64,000 bases of DNA, from NCBI RefSeq assembly GCF_003363015.1, contig NZ_QRAP01000002.1, forward strand, positions 124,001 through 188,000, given 5' to 3'. The notes below the pieces were generated by a model. That model did no database searches and was not told the origin of the DNA. It saw only the letters and a list, made by a program, of their open reading frames with translations. This stretch comes from Enterobacillus tribolii (GTDB lineage: Bacteria > Pseudomonadota > Gammaproteobacteria > Enterobacterales > Enterobacteriaceae). The translations under genes were made by a program, and so were the position numbers. This document shows, in pieces, positions 50,490 through 59,112 of the stretch. How positions within the stretch are numbered: position 1 is the stretch's first letter; each line of letters opens with the position of its first letter.

Positions 50490-51173
50490 TCAGGCTGACA
50501 TCGGATGTAAACGATCGGCGACGCGCCGGCGCGTCTCTTCGTCGTGGAAAATGCCGACGACGGCGGCGCCGCGTTGTTTGGCATCGTCAATCAAACTCAC
50601 CACGGCGGCGCTATTGACGGCATCCAGCGAGGCGGTTGGCTCATCAAGCAGCAGAACCGGATAATCGACGATAAACCCGCGTGCGATGTTGACGCGCTGT
50701 TGCTCACCGCCGGAAAACGTTGAGGGCGCCAGCCGCCATAAGCGTTCCGGCACGTTCAGCCGGCGCAGCAGAGCGGCGGCTTTTTCTTCACACTCAGCGC
50801 GTGCGACGCCCAGCTCCAGCAACGGTTGCATTACGACTTCCAGCGCGCTGATGCGTGGGATAACGCGCAGAAACTGGCTGACCCAGCCGATGGTATGGCG
50901 GCGAACGTCCAGGATGCGCCGTGCCGGCGCCTGTACCATGTCCAGCCATTCCCCCTGGTGATGTACCCAAATGTGGCCGTTGTCCGGTAAATAGTTGGCG
51001 TACAGCGAACGCAGCAAGGTGGACTTTCCGCTGCCGGAATGCCCATGCAGCACCACGCACTCCCCGGCGCCGACGTCCAGTGAGGCGTTATTCAGTACCG
51101 GTAGCTGGACGCCATCCTGATGATGCAGTATGAAAGTTTTACTCAGGTTTTCGACCCGCAGGCGAATGTTCAT
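50490..51173 (-). CDS. phnL: C-P lyase ABC-like ATPase PhnL
   Basis: 227 residues, ABC-type nucleotide-binding domain. Walker [10 protein letters not shown] near residue 43, signature [14 protein letters not shown], Walker [12 protein letters not shown]. Despite the ABC fold it works with the C-P lyase core, together with PhnG-PhnK, and not in transport; with PhnM and PhnI it helps build the ribosyl intermediate. ATG at 51173; a gap of 26 bases follows phnK. Confidence 0.95.
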   Translation of the reverse strand: MNIRLRVENLSKTFILHHQDGVQLPVLNNASLDVGAGECVVLHGHSGSGKSTLLRSLYANYLPDNGHIWVHHQGEWLDMVQAPARRILDVRRHTIGWVSQFLRVIPRISALEVVMQPLLELGVARAECEEKAAALLRRLNVPERLWRLAPSTFSGGEQQRVNIARGFIVDYPVLLLDEPTASLDAVNSAAVVSLIDDAKQRGAAVVGIFHDEETRRRVADRLHPMSA

Positions 51174-51199
51174 AGTCTGTTCCCGTCGGTGATAGATCG

Positions 51200-52030
51200 T
51201 TAGTTTTGCAGTACGGAAGAAACCAGTAGCTGGGTGTAGGGATGATGCGGATCGTCCAGCACCCGGTCGGTCAGGCCGCTTTCCACCACCCGTCCCTGCT
51301 GCATCACGATCAGCCGGTGCGCCAGCAGGCGTGCGACGCCCAGATCGTGGGTGACGATCACCACGGCCAGCTTCAGTTCCACTACCAGCGAGCGCAGCAA
51401 ATCCAGTAAACGCGCCTGTACCGACACATCCAGCCCGCCGGTTGGTTCGTCCATGAACACCAGGCGCGGATGCGTCACCAGATTGCGTGCGATCTGTAAA
51501 CGCTGCTGCATGCCGCCGGAGAAGGTCGTGGGCATGTCGTCGATGCGTCGTGCGGGAATTTCCACGTCTTCCAGCCAGCGGGCCGCCTGTGCGCGGATGT
51601 CGCCGTAATGGCGCTGGCCCACGGCCATCAGGCGTTCGCCGATGTTGCCGCCGGCGGAAACGCCGGCGCGCAGGCCGTCCATCGGGTGTTGATGTACCAC
51701 GCCCCATTCGGTGCGCAGCAGGCGGCGGCGATCGCTTTCCGACATGGCATACAGATCGCGGGATGCTTCACCGTCGAAGTAATGAATGCTGCCCTGCTGA
51801 GGCGTCAGCCGGGCGGAGAGGGATTTCAGCAGGGTAGTTTTGCCCGATCCGGACTCGCCGACGATACCCAGCACTTCGCCGGGGTAAAGTTCGAAGGAGA
51901 CGCCCTGGAATCCTTTGCCGGGGGCGTAGAGGTAAGACAGGTTTTCCACCGTCAGCAGCGGCAGGTCAGGCGGAAGGCGCTGCCCGGCGGCTGGCGCGGC
52001 GTGGTTGGGATCGGTCAGAAAAGCACTCAT
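51200..52030 (-). CDS. phnK: C-P lyase ABC-like ATPase PhnK
   Basis: 276 residues, ABC ATPase that binds the PhnGHIJ core through PhnJ. Walker [10 protein letters not shown] near residue 61, signature [14 protein letters not shown], Walker [13 protein letters not shown] and the switch H in [11 protein letters not shown]. The N-terminus has a somewhat long Pro/Ala-rich lead ([16 protein letters not shown]). Its ATG overlaps the phnJ stop by one base (TAATG). Confidence 0.95.
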   Translation of the reverse strand: MSAFLTDPNHAAPAAGQRLPPDLPLLTVENLSYLYAPGKGFQGVSFELYPGEVLGIVGESGSGKTTLLKSLSARLTPQQGSIHYFDGEASRDLYAMSESDRRRLLRTEWGVVHQHPMDGLRAGVSAGGNIGERLMAVGQRHYGDIRAQAARWLEDVEIPARRIDDMPTTFSGGMQQRLQIARNLVTHPRLVFMDEPTGGLDVSVQARLLDLLRSLVVELKLAVVIVTHDLGVARLLAHRLIVMQQGRVVESGLTDRVLDDPHHPYTQLLVSSVLQN

Positions 52031-52875
52031 TATGCGGATTCCTCGCTGTGCTGGCGGCAAAAATCGGTATCTGAACAGACGAACATGCGGTTTCCCTGAT
52101 CATCGAGCACGACCTCATCCAGATAGCTGTGGCGTGAGCCGCAGATGGCGCACGGTTCGTCCCACTGTTGAACGGTGAACGGATGATCGTCGAAATCCAG
52201 GCTTTCCACGCGCGTGTAGGGCGGCACGGCGTAGATGCGCTTTTCCCGCCCTGCGCCAAACAGTTGCAGCGCCGGCATCATGTGCATCTTGGGATTATCG
52301 AATTTGGGAATGGGAGATGGCGACATCACATAGCGGCCATTGATTTTCACCGGATAGTCGTAGGTGGTCGCGATATGGCCGAAGCGGGCGATGTCTTCAT
52401 ACAGCTTGACCTGCATAACGCCGTACTCCTCCAGCGCGTGCATTTTGCGGGTTTCGGTGTCGCGCGGCTCGATAAAACGCAGCGGCTCCGGGATTGGCAC
52501 CTGATAGATGATGATTTGATCTTCACGCAGCGGCGTTTCGGGAATGCGGTGGCGGGTTTGAATCAGCGTGGCGTCCGTGGTGGATTCCGTCGTGGCCGTG
52601 CCGGTGACGCGCTGGAAAAAATGCCGGATAGACACTGCATTGGTGGTGTCATCCGCGCCCTGGTCGATAACCTTCAGCACGTCGTCACTGCCGATCACGC
52701 TGGCGGTAATCTGAATGCCGCCGGTGCCCCAGCCATAGGGCATTGGCATTTCCCGTCCGCCGAAGGGAACCTGATAGCCGGGGATCGCCACTGCTTTCAG
52801 GATAGCGCGCCGGATCATGCGCTTGGTTTGTTCGTCCAGATAGCCGAAGTTATAGCCGTTCAATACTTCACTCAT
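52030..52875 (-). CDS. phnJ: Radical-SAM C-P lyase PhnJ
   Basis: 281 residues. Cleaves the carbon-phosphorus bond of ribosyl 1-phosphonate 5-phosphate with S-adenosylmethionine and a 4Fe-4S cluster. Cluster Cys in CAIC (about 242 and 245) and FVC (about 267), plus the radical-bearing Cys in DTDFC (about 273), are all present, as is the conserved VPFGGREMPMPYGWGTGGIQ region. Overlaps the phnI end by eight bases. Confidence 0.97.
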   Translation of the reverse strand: MSEVLNGYNFGYLDEQTKRMIRRAILKAVAIPGYQVPFGGREMPMPYGWGTGGIQITASVIGSDDVLKVIDQGADDTTNAVSIRHFFQRVTGTATTESTTDATLIQTRHRIPETPLREDQIIIYQVPIPEPLRFIEPRDTETRKMHALEEYGVMQVKLYEDIARFGHIATTYDYPVKINGRYVMSPSPIPKFDNPKMHMMPALQLFGAGREKRIYAVPPYTRVESLDFDDHPFTVQQWDEPCAICGSRHSYLDEVVLDDQGNRMFVCSDTDFCRQHSEESA

Positions 52876-53944
52876 CACAAGACTCCTGATACTCCCGGCG
52901 CAGCCGGTTGAGAAGCTCCAGTTCGGCCTGGAAATCAACGTAGTGGGGCAATTTAAGATGGGAAACGAAGCCGGCGGCCTCGACGTTGTCTGCGTGAGCG
53001 AGAACGAACTCTTCATCCTGCGCCGGGCCGGTGACTTCCTCGCCGTGTTCGCGAGTTTGCAGGGCGCGATCGACCAGCGCCATAGCCATCGCTTTGCGCT
53101 CGCTCATGCCGAATACTAGCCCGTAGCCCCGGGTGAAGTGGGGCGCCCGATCTTCCGGCGCGGTAAACCCGTTGACCATTTCACATTCGGTCAGCAGCAG
53201 TTCGCCGACGCTGAGGGGGAAACCCAGTTCTTCCGGCGTAATGTCCAGATCAACGTAGCCGCAGCGGATCTCGCCGGCAAACGGGTGGTTACGCCCGTAG
53301 CCGCGCTGGGTGGAGTAACCGAGCGCCAGCAGGTAGCCTTCATCGCCGCGCACCAGTTGTTGCAGGCGGGAAGCGCGTGAGCAGGGGTAATGCGGCGGCT
53401 GGCGGGTGATATCGTCCGGCGTTTGGCCGTCGTCGACTTCTGTTTCCGCTAATCCCTGCTGCGCCAGCAGGCTGAAAACGTGCGGGCAAGGCGCTTCCTG
53501 CAGCGTATCCGCTAACGCGGCGGCGGGCGTTTCGCCGTTGGCAAGCAGGGTAAAATCCAGCAGACGATGGGTATAATCATAGGTCGGGCCGAGTAATTGC
53601 CCGCCGGGCAGATCCTTGTAGACAGCGGAGATCCGGCGTTCCAGGCGCATCGTCGCTGTGTCCAGCGGGTCGCTGACCGCCATGCGCGGCAGCGTGGTAC
53701 GGTAGGCGCGCAGCAGGAAGATGGCTTCCACCAGATCACCGCTGGACTGTTTGATCGCCAGTGCGGCCAACTGACGATCGTAAATACCGCCCTCGGTCAT
53801 TACCCGGTCTACCGCCAGTGACAACTGTTGTTCAATCTGTTCTGCGCCGATCTCCGGCTGGTCCGGATCGCCGCGCCGTTTCTGTTCCTGCAAGCGGTGG
53901 GCGGCGGCAATGGCGTTTTCACCTCCTTTGACGGCAACGTACAT
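52868..53944 (-). CDS. phnI: C-P lyase core subunit PhnI
   Basis: 358 residues. Nucleosidase that, with PhnG, PhnH and PhnL, exchanges the adenine of ATP for the phosphonate. MYVAVKGGENAIAAAH, PGGQLLGPTYDYTHRLLDFTLLANGE and the closing EEFVLAHADNVEAAGFVSHLKLPHYVDFQ-type region (about 310-345) match E. coli. ATG at 53944 overlaps the phnH stop by one base, with GGAGG upstream; two in-frame codons before it (GTG, CTG) were rejected. Confidence 0.96.
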   Translation of the reverse strand: MYVAVKGGENAIAAAHRLQEQKRRGDPDQPEIGAEQIEQQLSLAVDRVMTEGGIYDRQLAALAIKQSSGDLVEAIFLLRAYRTTLPRMAVSDPLDTATMRLERRISAVYKDLPGGQLLGPTYDYTHRLLDFTLLANGETPAAALADTLQEAPCPHVFSLLAQQGLAETEVDDGQTPDDITRQPPHYPCSRASRLQQLVRGDEGYLLALGYSTQRGYGRNHPFAGEIRCGYVDLDITPEELGFPLSVGELLLTECEMVNGFTAPEDRAPHFTRGYGLVFGMSERKAMAMALVDRALQTREHGEEVTGPAQDEEFVLAHADNVEAAGFVSHLKLPHYVDFQAELELLNRLRREYQESCDE

Positions 53945-54528
53945 CAGCACACCTCCACATGGGTGGTGCGCGGCAACGCCAGCAGGCGCTCGCCGCAGGT
54001 GAAGATGAAGTCGATGCCCTGTGGAAAACGCAGCGGACGATCGCTGAGGTAGTCCAGCACGCTGTTCGGCAGGCGCGGGGCGATGACGCGATCGTCGGCG
54101 ATGCCGGGGCCGGTGAGCCGCAGCGGCCGGCCGCCGCTCAGGCTGTCGATCTGAATGATCACCGTCGCGCCGGTCTCCGGGGCGATGTCGCTGCCGTGGG
54201 TGAAGCTGAGGATTTGCCGTACCTCCAGCGACGCATCGCAGACCGCGATAGCCGCGTCGGCGCTATCGTCCGTCAGGGGGGATGAGCAGTGAAAGCGCAG
54301 GTTTTCCCGCGTGAGTTCTGTATTCAGCGCCGGTGAGAGCCACAGGGGCGTGTCCTGATCGCTCAGGGTCAGCAGCAGCCCGGTGGTGGCGGGAGAGAAA
54401 GGCGTCCATCCCGCTGGCGTATCCGGCAGGGTAACGATAATGCCCGGTTCGCTCATGGCCTTCAGCAGGCGGCGGAAATGGTGCTGGGCGTTATGCACCG
54501 GCAGGGTAAAGGCAGTCATCAGAGTCAT
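53944..54528 (-). CDS. phnH: C-P lyase core subunit PhnH
   Basis: 194 residues. Structural member of the PhnG2H2I2J2 core, with a PLP-transferase-like fold that lacks the cofactor. AQHHFRRLLKAMSEPG near residue 14 and SLSGGRPLRLTGPGI, then FTCGERLLALPRTTHVEV, are the conserved segments. Starts inside the phnG stop (TGATG). Confidence 0.95.
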   Translation of the reverse strand: MTLMTAFTLPVHNAQHHFRRLLKAMSEPGIIVTLPDTPAGWTPFSPATTGLLLTLSDQDTPLWLSPALNTELTRENLRFHCSSPLTDDSADAAIAVCDASLEVRQILSFTHGSDIAPETGATVIIQIDSLSGGRPLRLTGPGIADDRVIAPRLPNSVLDYLSDRPLRFPQGIDFIFTCGERLLALPRTTHVEVC

Positions 54529-54986
54529 CAGTTATCTCCGCGAACCAGAGTAAAGAAATCGACGCGGCTGGTGGCTACCGCGCGGGCGCGCTGGCTCAGG
54601 CGTTCCCGGCGCAGGGCGTCGAGCGGGTTAATCAACCGCTGCATCAGCATTTCGTGATATGACGGCGTCTGCAGCAGCGCGTCGATCACGGCGCAGCGCT
54701 CGGCCCGTGCCTTATCGCGCCCAAGCAGGTAGCTGTAACCGTAGGCGCCGCCGCTGAGCCGCACGACGGCGCGCGTCAGCGTTGCGTCGCCGAGAAAGAA
54801 GCGCTGGCCGCTGGCTCCTGCGCGGGCCTGAATTTGTGTCAGGCCGCTTTCCGCCGGGCGGATGAGCGTATAGTCCGGCGACAGGCCGAGCGCCTGCCAG
54901 TGGGATTGCAACTCCGCCGGCAGGCAGTGGGCCAGCACCGCCATCCAGCGCTGACGCTGTGATTGAGTAAAAGAAAAACCGTCCAT
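54528..54986 (-). CDS. phnG: C-P lyase core subunit PhnG
   Basis: 152 residues. Core subunit starting MDGFSFTQSQRQRWMAVLAH; GQRFFLGDATLTRAVVRL and RVDFFTLVRGD at the end are diagnostic. Its start shares one base with the phnF stop (TGATG), so all of phnF to phnN except phnK-phnL and phnM are in touching or overlapping arrangement. Confidence 0.95.
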   Translation of the reverse strand: MDGFSFTQSQRQRWMAVLAHCLPAELQSHWQALGLSPDYTLIRPAESGLTQIQARAGASGQRFFLGDATLTRAVVRLSGGAYGYSYLLGRDKARAERCAVIDALLQTPSYHEMLMQRLINPLDALRRERLSQRARAVATSRVDFFTLVRGDN

Positions 54987-55711
54987 CAGTGCTCCATGGT
55001 GAGTTCGATCATGTCGGCGCGGGTCAGGCTGACGGAGTATTCCGCCGCACTTTCCCGCCCTTCGTGGTGGTTGAGCGTGCGGACGCACAACAGCGGCGCC
55101 TGAGCCGCGATTTCCAGCAGACGGCTCTCTTTCGCCTGCGCCCGGCGCGCGCTGATACGGGTTTGGGTTCGGGTGAACGCCAGGCCGAGCCGTGTTCGGA
55201 TGAAGTCGTGCAGCGACCCCTGGGTGAATGTCTGCAATACCGGCCACCACTGAAGGTCGGGGAAGTAGTGGTCGATCATGCAGACCGCCACCCCGTTAAC
55301 CCGCCGCAGGGTGCGCAGGTGAATCAGGTTGGCGCCATCTTCCAGTGACAGCGCCTGCGCTACGTGGCCGTTGGCCGGTCGTAAAACCGAAAGCAGACGC
55401 TCGCTGGTGGGATGGCTGCCCTGGTCGAGCAGGTTTTGGCTGAAGCGGCTTTGTGCATGCAGCGGGTAGTCAAACGGGCGCATCAGCACCAGCACGCCGA
55501 CGCCCTGACGACGCTGTACCCAGCCGCGCAGAATGAGCTCGTCGATGGCGCGGCGCAGGGTGTGGCGGTTGACCTCATACCGTTGCGCCAGCTGATGCTC
55601 GGACGGCAGGTAATCTCCGCAGCGGTAATGCTGGCGCAGTTCCTGTTCCAGGCGGGCCGCAATCTCCTGATAGCGGGTGGGGAAAGTGGTCGGATGTCTA
55701 GACAATTGCAT
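54986..55711 (-). CDS. phnF: GntR-family regulator PhnF
   Basis: 241 residues. N-terminal winged helix-turn-helix with DYLPSEHQLAQRYEVNRHTLRRAIDEL (about 33-59) and a C-terminal UTRA ligand domain (about 85-235). Repressor-like member of the operon; the operator is unknown. 21 bases after phnE. Confidence 0.94.
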   Translation of the reverse strand: MQLSRHPTTFPTRYQEIAARLEQELRQHYRCGDYLPSEHQLAQRYEVNRHTLRRAIDELILRGWVQRRQGVGVLVLMRPFDYPLHAQSRFSQNLLDQGSHPTSERLLSVLRPANGHVAQALSLEDGANLIHLRTLRRVNGVAVCMIDHYFPDLQWWPVLQTFTQGSLHDFIRTRLGLAFTRTQTRISARRAQAKESRLLEIAAQAPLLCVRTLNHHEGRESAAEYSVSLTRADMIELTMEH

Positions 55712-55732
55712 GGCAAACTAAACCTCGCTGGA

Positions 55733-56509
55733 TCAGATAAAGTGCTTGCGCAGTCGTTGCGACAGAAAATCCAGCAGGCTGACCGTGACGATGATGATGA
55801 TCATCAGCGCACAGGTTTGCTGGAACTGAAAACCACGGATGGCTTCCCACAGCGTGACGCCGATGCCGCCGGCGCCGACCATGCCGACCACCGTGGCCGA
55901 GCGTACGTTGGATTCGAAGCGGTAAAGCGAGTAGGAAATCCACAACGGAAGTACCTGGGGCAGAACGCCGTAGATAATTTCCTCCAGTTTGTTGGCGCCG
56001 GTTGCCTTGATGCCTTCTACCGGCCCAGGTTCAATCGCTTCCACGGCTTCAGAGAACAGCTTCGCCAGAACGCCGGTGGTGTGGATGAACAGCGCCAGCA
56101 CGCCGGCGAAAGGGCCAAGGCCGACCGCGACGACGAACAGCATGGCGAACACCATTTCGTTGATGGCGCGTGCGGCGTCCATCAGGCGGCGCACCGGCTG
56201 GTTAATCCACCAGGGCATCAGGTTTTCCGCACTCATCAGGCCGAGCGGGATGGACAGCACGATGGAAAGCGCCGTTCCCCAGACGGCAATTTGCAGGGTG
56301 ACCAGCATCTCGCCCAGGTATTGGGGGAGCAGGCTGAAGTCGGGCGGAAAGAAATCGGCGCCAAAGGTCGCCATGTTGCCGGCGTCGCGCAACAGGGTCA
56401 TCGGCGCCATTTCTGCGCCGTGCCAGGAGGCGGCGAGCACGGCGAGCAGCAACGCCCAGCCGATCAGGCTGAACCAACTGCGTTTGGCGGGGGGAAGGGC
56501 CATTTGCAT
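55733..56509 (-). CDS. phnE: Phosphonate ABC transporter permease PhnE
   Basis: 258 residues, uninterrupted. Inner-membrane channel with about six helices; the BPD permease signature shows in [25 protein letters not shown], near residue 160. In E. coli K-12 phnE is broken by an eight-base duplication, but this copy reads through. ATG at 56509 has GGAG upstream and gives [12 protein letters not shown]; an ATG at 56521 in the same frame is less well placed. Confidence 0.96.
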   Translation of the reverse strand: MQMALPPAKRSWFSLIGWALLLAVLAASWHGAEMAPMTLLRDAGNMATFGADFFPPDFSLLPQYLGEMLVTLQIAVWGTALSIVLSIPLGLMSAENLMPWWINQPVRRLMDAARAINEMVFAMLFVVAVGLGPFAGVLALFIHTTGVLAKLFSEAVEAIEPGPVEGIKATGANKLEEIIYGVLPQVLPLWISYSLYRFESNVRSATVVGMVGAGGIGVTLWEAIRGFQFQQTCALMIIIIVTVSLLDFLSQRLRKHFI

Positions 56510-56526
56510 AAGAATCTCCATGAAGA

Positions 56527-56548
56527 GACGGGCGCCGGAGCGCCCGTC
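56527..56548. other. phnD-phnE intergenic hairpin
   Basis: Perfect stem GACGGGCGC/GCGCCCGTC with a 4-base loop and no T-run, between the phnD stop and phnE start. Could protect the phnCD message and so raise the binding protein over the permease. Confidence 0.5.
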
Positions 56549-56554
56549 GTGCCG

Positions 56555-57568
56555 TTACCGGGCGGCCTTATTGACGCTGACCATCGCGGCCAGCGCGGCG
56601 CTCAGCCGGTCCAGATCGGCGAGCTGCGATTGCAGCGCAGCGAGTTTTTCCGCTTTCTCTCCGGCGGAAATGCCCGCGTTATCCTTCACGCCCTGCACCT
56701 CTTTAAACAGCGCGAGCTGGCGAATCGGCACCAGTTGCAGGTCGCTGGAGGGGCGGAACGGCGCCCAGCTCAATCCTTTCAGGACGTTTTGTTCTTCCGC
56801 CGTTTTGCCGTAGTTCATGAAGAAACCATAGATTTTTTGCTTGGTGGTTTCCGGCAGGTTCTTGCGCCACACGATGGGGTCGCCGGGGATCAGCGGCGAT
56901 TTCCAAATCACCTTCAGCTCGCTGAATTTCTGCGGCGCGGTGACTTTGAGGCGGTCGAGGTTTTCGGTGTTGTTGGTCGCTACGTCAACCTGCTTATTGG
57001 CTACCGCCAGGGCATTGGTTTCGTGGTTGGCGTTGACGGAGCGTTTGAAGTCGGCGGGTGAGGCGTTGTTTTTCGCGAAGGCGTAGTAGCCGGGAACCAG
57101 GAAGCCGGAGGTCGAGTTGGGGTCGCCATTACCCAGCGTTAAGTCTTTGCGCCTGGCGAGCAGTTCCTGAATGTTGTTGATCGGGCTGTCTTTATTGACA
57201 ATCAACACGCCCCAGTAGCCCGGAGAGCCGTCGCTGGCGACGGTTTGGGCGAATACCTGACCGTTGGCGCGATCCACCGCTTCCATTGCGGAGAGGTTGC
57301 CGTACCAGGCGATATCCACTTTATTAAAGCGCATCCCCTGGATGATGCCGGCATAGTCGGGGGCGAAGAAGGCCTTAACCTTCATGCCGAGTTTTTGCTC
57401 CATATCCTTCAGGAACGGGTCCCACTGCGGCTTCAGGTTTTGCTGTGATTCCGTAGAAATAATGCCGAAATTGAGCGCCTGTGCTTCTTCCGCATGGGCG
57501 CTGCTAAACAGGGCGCTGGTGTTGAACAGGCCGATAAAGGCCAGAGCGGCGACGGTTTTGTAATTCAT
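56555..57568 (-). CDS. phnD: Phosphonate-binding periplasmic protein PhnD
   Basis: 337 residues. Signal peptide about 1-26 (ending SAHA-EEA), then the two-lobed binding fold. Ligand-contact segments: FGIISTESQQNLKPQW, WYGNLSAMEAVDRANGQVFA and GNGDPNSTSGFLVPGYYAFA. Captures phosphonates such as 2-aminoethylphosphonate for PhnCE. Confidence 0.96.
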   Translation of the reverse strand: MNYKTVAALAFIGLFNTSALFSSAHAEEAQALNFGIISTESQQNLKPQWDPFLKDMEQKLGMKVKAFFAPDYAGIIQGMRFNKVDIAWYGNLSAMEAVDRANGQVFAQTVASDGSPGYWGVLIVNKDSPINNIQELLARRKDLTLGNGDPNSTSGFLVPGYYAFAKNNASPADFKRSVNANHETNALAVANKQVDVATNNTENLDRLKVTAPQKFSELKVIWKSPLIPGDPIVWRKNLPETTKQKIYGFFMNYGKTAEEQNVLKGLSWAPFRPSSDLQLVPIRQLALFKEVQGVKDNAGISAGEKAEKLAALQSQLADLDRLSAALAAMVSVNKAAR

Positions 57569-57607
57569 GTTTTCTCCTTGGGTAAGCGTCGTCGGATGTT
57601 TGATTCG

Positions 57608-58399
57608 TCAGGCCGCGACGGCGTCAGGCAGGCTGACGCGGTTTACGCTGCGGTAAAGATGTTCGATACGATCGCTGTCGAGCAGGCTGCTGGCGCCGTC
57701 ATAAGAAACGCAGCCCTGACGCAGGGCAATGACGCGGCTGCAATAGCGCAGGGCGTAGTCCACCTGATGCAGGGTGACGACCACGGTAATACCGTCTTTG
57801 TTGTTAATGTCCTGCAGGATCTCCATCACGATGCGCGCTGATTCCGGGTCGAGCGACGCAATGGGCTCATCCGCCAGGATGATTTTCGCTTGCTGCATCA
57901 GGGCGCGGGCGATGGCGACGCGCTGTTGCTGGCCGCCGGAGAGGGTGGAAACGCGCTGCCCGGCGAACTGGGCCATGCCCACGCGGGTCAGCGCCTGCAT
58001 GGCGCGCTGTTTCTGTTCACGGGTGAACCAGTTACAGCAGGTGCGCCAGAACGGGGTGGATCCGAGCGCGCCGATCAGGACGTTTTCCAGCACGCTCAGG
58101 CGGTTGACCAGATTGAACTGCTGAAAGATGTAGCCGATTTGGCTGCGGCTGCGGCGAATGTCGCGCGCCAGGCGTCCGTGACGCTGGATCGTGCGGCCGA
58201 GCAGTTCGATGTGCGAACCTTCGGCGCGATCGCCGCTAATCAGGCCGCTGAGGTGGCGTAACAGGGTGGATTTTCCCGAACCTGACGGTCCGAGCAGTGC
58301 GACCATCTGACCTGCGGCGACACTCAGTCCGATGTCCTGCAGGGCGCGTTGTTCGCCGAAAGTTTTGTTAAGTTGGCTGACACGGATAACCGGTTGCAT
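57608..58399 (-). CDS. phnC: Phosphonate ABC transporter ATPase PhnC
   Basis: 263 residues. Walker [10 protein letters not shown] near residue 38, signature [15 protein letters not shown], Walker [13 protein letters not shown], switch H in [10 protein letters not shown]. Energises PhnE. First gene of the phn operon, with ATG at 58399; a Pho box lies 56 bases upstream. In-frame codons before 58399 run into the promoter and were rejected. Confidence 0.96.
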   Translation of the reverse strand: MQPVIRVSQLNKTFGEQRALQDIGLSVAAGQMVALLGPSGSGKSTLLRHLSGLISGDRAEGSHIELLGRTIQRHGRLARDIRRSRSQIGYIFQQFNLVNRLSVLENVLIGALGSTPFWRTCCNWFTREQKQRAMQALTRVGMAQFAGQRVSTLSGGQQQRVAIARALMQQAKIILADEPIASLDPESARIVMEILQDINNKDGITVVVTLHQVDYALRYCSRVIALRQGCVSYDGASSLLDSDRIEHLYRSVNRVSLPDAVAA

Positions 58400-58454
58400 A
58401 ACGCGATCCTCACTTCTGAGCCGGTAAAAGTTGCGCTCATAGTGACGATCGAAA

Positions 58455-58472
58455 ATGACAATTTGGTTAACG
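58455..58472 (-). promoter_or_regulatory. Pho box of the phn operon
   Basis: On the minus strand: CGTTAAC, CAAA, TTGTCAT. The second half fits the PhoB half-site CTGTCAT at six of seven bases, the first at four. A -10 candidate CACTAT lies ten bases downstream. Position and form are like the E. coli phnC Pho box. Confidence 0.7.
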
Positions 58473-58576
58473 GAATATGGCGTTGGGATGAAGAGTTTGG
58501 GACGGGGAGATGACAGGCAGAGCAATGCCGCGTTTTACGGGGCGCGCAGAGCGGTGGCCCCGCGCGCGGGCGCTAT

Positions 58577-59041
58577 TCAGCGCAGGTGATGGATCACCTG
58601 GTTGCTGCTGCCGCGCCAGATAAGCGAGGGATCTTTCAAATCCTGGACGAACTTGCCGTCAACCAGCACGTTGATCAGATCGACGACCTGACGTTGGGCC
58701 TCGTCCAGCTCTTCCAGCTTATAGCCGGTCCAGATCCAGATGTCTTTACCCGGACATTCATTGTGCACCCGGGTGACCAGTTGCAGGATGGCGGGAACGT
58801 TCTGCGGATGGAGCGGATCCCCGCCGGAAAGCGACAGCCCCTGCCGGGGAGCGCGGGTGTCATTCAGGTCGGCGATGATGCGATCTTCCATCTCCGGCGT
58901 AAACGGCGTACCGGAATTCAGGCGCCAGGTGCTTTTGTTATAGCAGCCGGGGCATTCGTGGATACAGCCGGAAACAAACAGGGTGCAGCGGGTTCCGGGA
59001 CCGTTAACCACGTCGATGGGGTAATACTGATGATAATTCAT
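58577..59041 (-). CDS. nrdG: Anaerobic ribonucleotide reductase activase NrdG
   Basis: 154 residues, E. coli length. Radical-SAM enzyme that makes the glycyl radical on NrdD. The cluster motif CxxxCxxC is CIHECPGC near residues 26-33; GTRCTLFVSGC precedes it and SLSGGDPLHPQN follows. 71 bases after nrdD. The 180 bases between nrdG and phnC hold GC-rich repeats that may form a weak terminator. Confidence 0.97.
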   Translation of the reverse strand: MNYHQYYPIDVVNGPGTRCTLFVSGCIHECPGCYNKSTWRLNSGTPFTPEMEDRIIADLNDTRAPRQGLSLSGGDPLHPQNVPAILQLVTRVHNECPGKDIWIWTGYKLEELDEAQRQVVDLINVLVDGKFVQDLKDPSLIWRGSSNQVIHHLR

Positions 59042-59112
59042 AGGGTAATGCTGACCGTGTGGCGCGAACGGATGATCCGACGGTTAAACCGCCGGATCGC
59101 GGGGGAGTTGTA

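Noticed and set aside
55412-57061. 549-codon open frame opposite phnF-phnE-phnD
   Set aside because: Crosses three real genes and their gaps; stop-codon avoidance comes from their codon use. Composition is Gln/Gly/His-rich with no domain.
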